Of a stretch of DNA of 64,000 bases, positions 58,285 through 64,000 are shown piece by piece. This stretch comes from Candidatus Peregrinibacteria bacterium CG11_big_fil_rev_8_21_14_0_20_49_14 (GTDB lineage Bacteria; Patescibacteriota; Gracilibacteria; Peribacterales; Peribacteraceae), in NCBI GenBank assembly GCA_002787035.1, contig PCVP01000010.1:62001-126000 (forward strand), written 5' to 3'. Below the pieces are notes generated by a model. That model was not told the origin of the DNA and ran no database searches. It saw only the letters and a program-made list of their open reading frames with translations. The position numbers were made by a program, and so were the translations under genes. Within the stretch, counting starts at the first letter, position 1. Every line of letters begins with the position of its first letter.

Positions 58285-59634
58285 TTAGCGCGGACGGCGC
58301 CAGCGGGTCATCCAACTATCCGGCCGACCGCTCGGTGTACTTTCTACCTGTTGGGTTACTTCCGATTCTTCCGAAACAGCTTCTTCTTTGGGCTGAGAAG
58401 GCAGTTCGGATTCAGTCACTCCGATTTGAGTGAAACGAGGACGAGCTTCGTAAAGAGAGTACGTTTGCTCCAGCTCCTCCTCTCCGCCCTTACGCAGAAC
58501 ACGAAGCCAGCCTGCCCGTAGTCCCGGAACGCGCTCTCCCACCTTCCGAGAGGTTCCCGGCGGAATATCCGTGGTGTACTCCACCTTGTCTGCGGGAACA
58601 GAGCGTTTATCCCAAACATACGGTCCTATGACCTCCGCATCTCGCGCATCTCGCGTACCGTAATAAATGAAGTATGCGCGACCGTCATCCGCGTAGGTTT
58701 GAATGAGCAAATCTCCGGGACTATCGTTGAGAAACTGTACATCTTTGTATGGCGGATAAATGGTGGCATCCGTTCCTTCGGGGAAGTAGTAACGAACGCT
58801 GTAGCTGTGGTTGATTCTTTTCGTTATGGGAAATCCGTACTCCCATACTCCTCTGTATGCGGTCGTACTCACCTGACACAATCCGCCTCCGTAATCGGGC
58901 AATGTTTTATCCCCCTGTATGACAAGCTCCTTCTTATAACCCGTCGATGCGTTTACCGGACCCAAGACTTCATTGAAAGAAAACAACGAACCCTGCGGAA
59001 TAATATGACCGTTAAACTTCTCCAGTCCCGTTGCGATATTGTGCTGTCTGGATGCGGGAGATCCTCTGTAATCGGATTCTCCGACAGCAACAACCTCTCG
59101 AATACCTCTCTGGGATAACTCCGTATCTTGAATGTTGAGCTGAGGCTGTATTTCGGTGACAGGGAGTGAAATATCCGTAATGCCAAGTCGCATAGCCTCT
59201 ACCACCAGATTTGCCGCCTCCGCCAAATCGACATGCCTGCCGAGTAAGCCGACACCTTCAAATACCACGGCATCTCCTTCTTTACGTATGGTCACTGCAC
59301 CGGGATCACGATTGAGAACACCGGCGATATTTCTGTCGATAGTTGCCTGAATGGCACCCTTATCCCACGCAGAAAAACTGCTGTGACTCACACCATCCGG
59401 AAGAGGCGGGATGGTATTGCCGTCTATGCGGAGCGATGCGGGAGGCAAAAAATATTCACCGTTATACGTCCAATGCTCTTCTGCATAACGCCAAGCCGGA
59501 TAATCATCGGGATCTAACTCAAACAGAAAATGTTCGTACCGGATTGTAAGAGGAGCATACGCCGCATGCGCATCGTGCGGTGCCGCAAGAAAAAGCACGA
59601 ACGCCAAACCGAGTATCGATACCCTAACGTTCAT
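58285..59634 (-). CDS. VanW family protein, secreted
   Basis: A 449-aa protein. MNVRVSILGLAFVLFLAAPHDAHA is a signal peptide. Residues about 65-180 are a peptidoglycan-binding-like domain, and the VanW domain follows with IIPQGSLFSFNEVLGPVNASTGYKKELVI (in parts), LPDYGGGLCQVSTTAYRGV and HSYSVRYYFPEGTDATI. VanW proteins are cell-wall associated but of unknown activity. The tail is Glu/Ser-rich. The start overlaps the RNase HI stop by 11 nt. Its stop TAA lies in the right copy of the target duplication next to the MITE. Confidence 0.92.
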   Translation of the reverse strand: MNVRVSILGLAFVLFLAAPHDAHAAYAPLTIRYEHFLFELDPDDYPAWRYAEEHWTYNGEYFLPPASLRIDGNTIPPLPDGVSHSSFSAWDKGAIQATIDRNIAGVLNRDPGAVTIRKEGDAVVFEGVGLLGRHVDLAEAANLVVEAMRLGITDISLPVTEIQPQLNIQDTELSQRGIREVVAVGESDYRGSPASRQHNIATGLEKFNGHIIPQGSLFSFNEVLGPVNASTGYKKELVIQGDKTLPDYGGGLCQVSTTAYRGVWEYGFPITKRINHSYSVRYYFPEGTDATIYPPYKDVQFLNDSPGDLLIQTYADDGRAYFIYYGTRDARDAEVIGPYVWDKRSVPADKVEYTTDIPPGTSRKVGERVPGLRAGWLRVLRKGGEEELEQTYSLYEARPRFTQIGVTESELPSQPKEEAVSEESEVTQQVESTPSGRPDSWMTRWRRPR

Positions 59635-60193
59635 AGTGGGGAGAAGGATTCGCATCCAACGCCTGATTCACCAACGCATCCGCTCGGAAGTTATCCGCTC
59701 TCGGAATGTGGATGAATCGTATGTCTTTGAAATGTGATTTGAGATCTTGAATTTCATCGTAAAAGGGGCGGAGCGCCTCCATGCGGACTTTGTACTCTCC
59801 GTTAAGCTGTTTGACGATGAGTTCGGAATCCAGATAACACAACAATGCATTCGGATGATACCGCTTGGCAATTTTCAGTCCTTCTATGAGAGCGCTGTAC
59901 TCCGCAACATTATTGGTGGTTGTTCCTATGTACTTTGCATGCTCTCGCAGCAATACGCCCTTGGAAGGATCTTCCAGTACACACCCTATTGCCGCCCTCC
60001 CGGGATTCCCTCGTGAACCGCCATCCGTAAAGAGGTGCAATGTGCCGCCTATTGCTTCGGGAGCATCGTCCGATGATTCCTGCGCACCTTCCAGTGCACG
60101 ACTCACCACATCCGCCACAAATTGCTCTCTCTCCCGCACGCGCGGAAAGAGTTCCGTAAGCTGTCGTTCGAGGGAGGCAGGGAGTCGAATCAC
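59624..60193 (-). CDS. RNase HI-family protein with N-terminal ribbon-helix-helix-like segment
   Basis: A 189-aa protein. Residues 48-189 form an RNase H fold with the catalytic acids visible in LFTDGGSRGNPG, NNVAEYSALIEGL, CYLDSELIVKQLNG and RADNFRADALVNQALD. It belongs to the archaeal/Gram-positive-like RNase HI group. Residues 1-36 (IRLPASLERQLTELF, EQFVADVVSRALEG) look like a ribbon-helix-helix DNA-binding segment, an unusual addition. The start is GTG 60193; TACACT (60205-60200) ends 6 nt before it. Confidence 0.88.
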   Translation of the reverse strand: MIRLPASLERQLTELFPRVREREQFVADVVSRALEGAQESSDDAPEAIGGTLHLFTDGGSRGNPGRAAIGCVLEDPSKGVLLREHAKYIGTTTNNVAEYSALIEGLKIAKRYHPNALLCYLDSELIVKQLNGEYKVRMEALRPFYDEIQDLKSHFKDIRFIHIPRADNFRADALVNQALDANPSPHYER

Positions 60194-60216
60194 GACATCA
60201 GTGTAATGCAGATTCC

Positions 60217-60798
60217 TTATTTCTCACAGCCACACGAATGGTCGGTGCATCCGCATACGCCTTCGGCATCTTCCGGAAGGTCCAGTTTAAACCGTCCGTC
60301 GCGCATGTCTATCGTCGCCCCTCCAATTCTTTGCAGCGTGAGAGGCAGCGCGCACACACGTACATCCGAGCGCGACGGGCATGTGAATATTTTGGAATGC
60401 TCCTCCGGCTCTTTTGCAAATTCCAAACAAAATCCGCCCGCAAAATCCACGGTGACCATAAGCACTTCCCCTTCTCTATTTTCTGCGGATGCGATTTTCG
60501 CAATGCCATCCGCCGCTTCTTCGGTCACCGTAAGAACCCACTCGCGATCCGGCTGCTGCGCAATGGCAATATTGATGTCGTCCACAAGTTCGTCGATGAG
60601 CTCATCGGTCATGCCGTGCACTTTGCAGCCGTCTTCCAGAGACTCCACACCACCGATGCTGCACGAATAACAGTGCAAGCCGTACTCCACCATAATATCC
60701 GATGCCTGCGGCGACAGTGCTATGATTTCTTGCACGGTCATGGCTCGTGATATGGCGATCTCTTTTTCTTTTGCTGGCGATACTTTCTTTCCTGACAT
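60217..60798 (-). CDS. DUF1858 domain fused to an A-type Fe-S carrier (IscA/HesB-like)
   Basis: A 193-aa protein. Residues 18-82 match DUF1858 (MTVQEIIALSPQASDIMVEYGLHCYSCSIGGVES in parts) with CYSC, a domain often linked to hybrid-cluster and Fe-S proteins. Residues 88-180 follow the HesB/IscA fold (LTVTEEAADGIAKIASAEN, VTVDFAGGFCLEFAKE), and the tail GVCGCTDHSCGCEK offers more Cys ligands. Probably a cluster carrier working with SufS/SufU. TAGGAT (60811-60806), inside a palindrome, ends 7 nt before the ATG. Confidence 0.8.
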   Translation of the reverse strand: MSGKKVSPAKEKEIAISRAMTVQEIIALSPQASDIMVEYGLHCYSCSIGGVESLEDGCKVHGMTDELIDELVDDINIAIAQQPDREWVLTVTEEAADGIAKIASAENREGEVLMVTVDFAGGFCLEFAKEPEEHSKIFTCPSRSDVRVCALPLTLQRIGGATIDMRDGRFKLDLPEDAEGVCGCTDHSCGCEK

Positions 60799-60803
60799 AT
60801 TGT

Positions 60804-60822
60804 GTATCCTACGGTAGGATAC
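60804..60822. promoter_or_regulatory. Palindromic operator overlapping divergent -10 boxes
   Basis: GTATCCTAC-G-GTAGGATAC, a perfect 9-1-9 inverted repeat between the Fe-S carrier gene and ctpA. Each arm contains TAGGAT, which serves as a -10 box toward the Fe-S gene and possibly toward ctpA. A regulator bound here would block both promoters. The regulator is unknown; an Rrf2-type Fe-S sensor would fit the neighbour gene. Confidence 0.6.
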
Positions 60823-60853
60823 AGTCTGCTCTCAACATTCTTTCAGCCTTTTT

Positions 60854-62149
60854 ATGCCGAAATTTCTCCGCACTTCCACTCTTATCGCACTTCCGGTCAT
60901 TACGCTGTTGCTCGGCTGGCAGTTGGGTATGAGTTTTGAACAAAAGCGCTTGGAAGAATTGAACGACCAGTTGGAATTTCTGTATGCGGGAGAAGTGGGT
61001 AGCGGACAAACGCTGGATGCCCTGGAAGATGATTTGAATTTCGCACTGCTCGATGGCATATGGCGACTGCTTCAGAAAAATTACATAGATCCCGAACAGC
61101 TGAAAGTGCAACCGATGCTCTTTGGAGCTGCTGCAGGAATGGTAAATGCCGTTGGTGACCGATACACCACTTTTATGACACCCGTACGCAACGACGACTT
61201 TCAGAGAACGCTCCAGGGCAGACTGGAAGGCATCGGTGCGGAGTTGACACTGAAGGAAGGGAAAATCGTAGTGGTGGCGCCCCTTAAGGGTTCTCCGGCC
61301 ATACGTGCAGGACTGCAGGCGGAAGATATTATTACAATGGTGGATGCGGTGGATATCGCTGGCGAGAGCTTGGCGCAAGTCGTACAGCGTATTCGCGGAC
61401 CACGGGGCTCTCAGGTTGTGCTGACTCTCGTACGCGAGGGTGTGGCCGAACCGTTCGATATGCCCATCGTACGAGCAGAAATTACCGTACCCAGCGCGGA
61501 GGGAGAAGTACTGGAAACAGCCAGCGGTTCTCTGGGCTACATATCTATCAATCAGTTCGGCGAAGAAACCGCACGAGAGCTGGAAGCGGTGGAAAAAGAT
61601 TTTTTGAACAAGGATCTCAAAGGAATAATTTTAGATGTACGTTTCAATGGCGGAGGCTACTTGGAAAGAGCATCCGAAATAGTGTCGCTTTTCTTAAAGC
61701 AGGGAAAGGTTGTCTCGGTCGCAAGGCGCACGGGTGAACCCGAACATCATTACGTCAACGGAAGGCCGTTGGATATGGATATCCCCATGGTCGTTCTTAT
61801 AAACGAAGGGTCCGCTTCCGCATCCGAAATTCTTGCGGGTGCGCTGCAAGATGCGGGTCGGGCGACTATTATCGGAGTCCAAAGTTTCGGTAAGGGAACA
61901 GTGCAGGAAGTGTTCGAACTTCCTGGAGGAAGCAGCATTCGTATTACCACCGCACGTTGGCTTACACCGAACGGAACGGATCTTAGTAAGCAGGGTATTA
62001 CGCCCAATATCTACGTGAACCGCACGAACGAACAAATACAGGCAGGCATAGACCCTCAGCTGGATGCAGCGAAAGAGTGGCTACTGGATGGGGAGTATCC
62101 CGCAGTAGCACCTCCCGCAGAGGCGATGGATGCACAGCCTAGTAACTAA
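60854..62149 (+). CDS. ctpA: C-terminal processing peptidase (S41 family, CtpA-like)
   Basis: A 431-aa periplasmic/extracytoplasmic serine protease. A signal anchor (LIALPVITLLLGWQLGMSF), then an S41 N-terminal helical part (LLQKNYIDPEQLKVQPMLFGAAAGMVNAVGDRYTTFM in parts), the PDZ domain (GIGAELTLKEGKIVVVAPLKGSPAIRAGLQAED in parts) and the catalytic core: GIILDVRFNGGGYLERA, INEGSASASEILAGALQDAG (Ser nucleophile) and GKGTVQEVFELPGG (Lys). Acidic Ala/Pro-rich tail. The 3' end overlaps ndk by 11 nt. Confidence 0.95.
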   Translation: MPKFLRTSTLIALPVITLLLGWQLGMSFEQKRLEELNDQLEFLYAGEVGSGQTLDALEDDLNFALLDGIWRLLQKNYIDPEQLKVQPMLFGAAAGMVNAVGDRYTTFMTPVRNDDFQRTLQGRLEGIGAELTLKEGKIVVVAPLKGSPAIRAGLQAEDIITMVDAVDIAGESLAQVVQRIRGPRGSQVVLTLVREGVAEPFDMPIVRAEITVPSAEGEVLETASGSLGYISINQFGEETARELEAVEKDFLNKDLKGIILDVRFNGGGYLERASEIVSLFLKQGKVVSVARRTGEPEHHYVNGRPLDMDIPMVVLINEGSASASEILAGALQDAGRATIIGVQSFGKGTVQEVFELPGGSSIRITTARWLTPNGTDLSKQGITPNIYVNRTNEQIQAGIDPQLDAAKEWLLDGEYPAVAPPAEAMDAQPSN

Positions 62150-62573
62150 AGACTTCGTCTGCTTTAAAGAAACGGGCGATTTCCGCCTCGGCAGCTTCCG
62201 GACTGTCTGACGCGTGAGCAATGTTGCACATTTTGCTCTTCCCTTCTTCCTTGCTTCCCAATTCCGCACGAATAGAACCTTCGGCTGCGGCACGGCAGTC
62301 GGTTACTCCGAGCATTTCACGCATTTTTTCTATGATTCCCTCTCCTTCGAGCACCATGGCAAGAACGGGAGTCTCTTTCATAAACTCTTCCACTTCGGGG
62401 TAGAACGGAAACGCCGCAATGTGTGCGTAGTGCTCACGAAGAAGTTCCGGTGTGAGCTGAATCATTTTGCATCCGCGAATTGTGAATCCCGCACCTTCGA
62501 ATCTTGCGATAACTTTGCCACAGACCTGCTTAGTAACGGCATCGGGCTTGAGGAGAATGAGTGTCTTTTCCAT
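62139..62573 (-). CDS. ndk: Nucleoside diphosphate kinase
   Basis: Equilibrates NTP pools, 144 aa. MEKTLILLKPDAVTKQVCGKVIARFE, the KM segment GCKMIQLTPELLREHYAHI, and the active-site block NIAHASDSPEAAEAEIARFF, where H is the phospho-histidine, are visible. The usual HGSDS is HASDS here, and TNPxxAxPGTIR is changed to TDCRAAAEGSIR. Start chosen by family; the 24 upstream codons are non-conserved. Confidence 0.93.
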   Translation of the reverse strand: MEKTLILLKPDAVTKQVCGKVIARFEGAGFTIRGCKMIQLTPELLREHYAHIAAFPFYPEVEEFMKETPVLAMVLEGEGIIEKMREMLGVTDCRAAAEGSIRAELGSKEEGKSKMCNIAHASDSPEAAEAEIARFFKADEVFSY

Positions 62574-62689
62574 AAGTGAGAAAACGGTATGTAAAGTGGC
62601 GCCATGGTAGGGAAACTTTTCGGCACTGCAAACCATAAAGTCCATAAAGAACGGCTTTGTTTGCTCTCAGGAATGACGCAAAAAGGCGC

Positions 62690-63949
62690 TTAGGCTATCA
62701 GCTGTTCCATCTTTGCCTGATTATCTTCCTGACCTATGACGGCAAGACGAAAATTTTCCGGAGCAAATATTTTTGCAGCGAACGCATCCACTTGTTCTTT
62801 GGTTACCGCTTCGAATTTTGCGAGGTATGCGTCTATGTCGCATGTTTCGGGGTATAGCAGCTTCTGTTTTCCGTAGAAGTGAGCACGCTCCTCACTGTCT
62901 TCCAGAGACAGTGTGAATTTGCCGCGCAGGAAGTCTTTGGCACGTGTTAACTCACCTTCCGTTATCCCCTTTTCACGGCAGACGATGTATTCGTTTTTAA
63001 TCAGCTCTATTGCCTCGTGTAATCTGGATTGATCCACTCCCGCGCGCGTGGAGAGAGATCCTGCATCCATATAACAATCGATATCCGTGGAAATGTAGTA
63101 GCACAGACCTTTTGCTTCGCGAATGTTCAAGAACATTCGTGAACTCATATTGCCGCCCAAAATAATGGCGAGAAGCTTCTGCGTGTACCTGTCTTGTTCC
63201 ATGGCACTGGCGGACGGCACACCCAAAACCAAGTGAGATTGCTCTGTTTTTTTGGAGCGCAGATGCACTCTTTCAGATCCGTAATCCGAGAACGGCTCGA
63301 ATTCTCTGCCCTTGTTTCCTTTCATTGCTCCGAAGTATTGGTTGGCAAGCTGCAGTGCGTTACTGCTTTCAATATTGCCCGAAAAAGTAACCACACAGTT
63401 ATTCGGTGTGTAGAGACTGTCTTTGTACTTCTGAAAATCCTTCTGCTGCACACCCATAATGAGTTCTTCCGTTCCTATGGTATCCCAACCGAGGGAATGG
63501 TTACCGAACAGCAACCGTTCGAAATCCCATCCGGCGCGGTACATGGGAGTATCTTGGTACATGCGTTCCTCTTCCATAATCACACCGCGTTCTTTCTCTA
63601 TATCTTCTTGCGGAAACGATGCGTAAAGCAGCATGTCTCCGAGTACGTCACAGGCGAGCTCGGTGTGTTTGGCAGCCACTTTCACGTAGTACCCCGCATA
63701 CTCTTTGCCGGTAAACGCATTGAAATCTCCTCCCTTGCTGTCTATTGCCATGCTGACTTCTTTGGTGTTTCCGTACTTCTTGCCCCCCTTAAAGAACATG
63801 TGCTCCAAGAAGTGACTGATACCACGTTCGTTATTTTTTTCGTAACGAGACCCCGCACCTGCAAAAATTAGAACAGTGACAGATTCTGTCCCATCTGTCG
63901 GTGCAGTGAGTACAGGCAAGCCGGAATCCAACGTTTCTATGGAAAACAC
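62690..63949 (-). CDS. M16 family zinc metallopeptidase
   Basis: A 419-aa pitrilysin/MPP-like peptidase. The zinc-binding HFLEH is at residues 46-50, with a third ligand in EEERMYQD. LDSGLPVLTAPTDGTESVTVLIFAGAGSRYE (in parts), NAFTGKEYAGYYVKV, NCVVTFSGNI, GGNMSSRMFLNIREAKGLCYYISTDIDCY (in parts) are typical of both M16 lobes. The frame stays open to the window edge, but GTG 63949 with TACACT (63961-63956) 6 nt upstream is the likely start. If not, the gene is 5' truncated. Confidence 0.9.
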   Translation of the reverse strand: MFSIETLDSGLPVLTAPTDGTESVTVLIFAGAGSRYEKNNERGISHFLEHMFFKGGKKYGNTKEVSMAIDSKGGDFNAFTGKEYAGYYVKVAAKHTELACDVLGDMLLYASFPQEDIEKERGVIMEEERMYQDTPMYRAGWDFERLLFGNHSLGWDTIGTEELIMGVQQKDFQKYKDSLYTPNNCVVTFSGNIESSNALQLANQYFGAMKGNKGREFEPFSDYGSERVHLRSKKTEQSHLVLGVPSASAMEQDRYTQKLLAIILGGNMSSRMFLNIREAKGLCYYISTDIDCYMDAGSLSTRAGVDQSRLHEAIELIKNEYIVCREKGITEGELTRAKDFLRGKFTLSLEDSEERAHFYGKQKLLYPETCDIDAYLAKFEAVTKEQVDAFAAKIFAPENFRLAVIGQEDNQAKMEQLIA

Positions 63950-64000
63950 CTCTCGAGTGTAGAGGACAGGTAGAGGAGCGGCAAACCGAGAAAAGCCCAA

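Overview
The window looks like part of a small bacterial chromosome from the Candidate Phyla Radiation (Patescibacteria), possibly the Peregrinibacteria/Peribacteria group. The support is indirect: a Cys-rich zinc-ribbon protein family that I know mainly from CPR genomes, a ComEC without its metallo-beta-lactamase domain, isolated biosynthetic enzymes instead of full pathways, and tight overlapping gene pairs. UGA is used as an ordinary stop (ftsX, comEC), which argues against the UGA=Gly Gracilibacteria. No rRNA is present and the phylum call is inference.

Layout. 1-12.2 kb: housekeeping genes (RmuC-like end, UvrD/PcrA helicase, S-layer-homology protein, glutamate 5-kinase, DAHP synthase, RsmA, ComEC, phospholipid synthases, SDR). 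12.2-12.7, 16.6-17.2 and 26.9-27.3 kb: repeat-rich intergenic blocks. 12.7-16.6 kb: carbamoyltransferase/DUF5989/SxtJ-like cluster and a methyltransferase. 17-43 kb: a large surface-glycan region with at least ten glycosyltransferases, dTDP-sugar genes rmlA and rmlB, a perosamine-synthase-type aminotransferase, a cupin, GtrA, methyltransferases and large multi-spanning membrane proteins. 43-64 kb: SufS/SufU, tRNA-Thr(GGT), bS6-bS18, a TrmB regulator divergent from a sodium/solute symporter, the CPR Cys-rich protein, YebC, a very large class A PBP, TPR protein, FtsX, RecO, VanW, RNase HI, an Fe-S carrier fusion, CtpA protease, NDK and an M16 peptidase.

The most striking result is a pair of transcription attenuators. 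proB is preceded by a consensus promoter, a 25-residue leader peptide with five Pro codons, a candidate antiterminator and an intrinsic terminator. The DAHP synthase gene is preceded by the same design with a 24-residue leader peptide containing Phe, Tyr, Phe, Trp, Phe, Phe. Each leader peptide matches the end product of the pathway it would control. In both, the mutually exclusive 1:2, 2:3 and 3:4 pairings can be drawn by hand.

A second general result is that about 18 start codons (ATG and GTG) lie 6-8 nt downstream of a TAxxxT-like -10 box. This suggests that transcription commonly starts at the start codon, so that many mRNAs are leaderless. Other notable features are a structured RNA-like repeat with compensatory base changes between copies, a 310-nt hairpin-rich intergenic region, a MITE-like insertion whose target duplication preserves the stop codons of two convergent genes, paired operator palindromes in front of trmB, and a palindromic operator/promoter in front of the Fe-S carrier gene.
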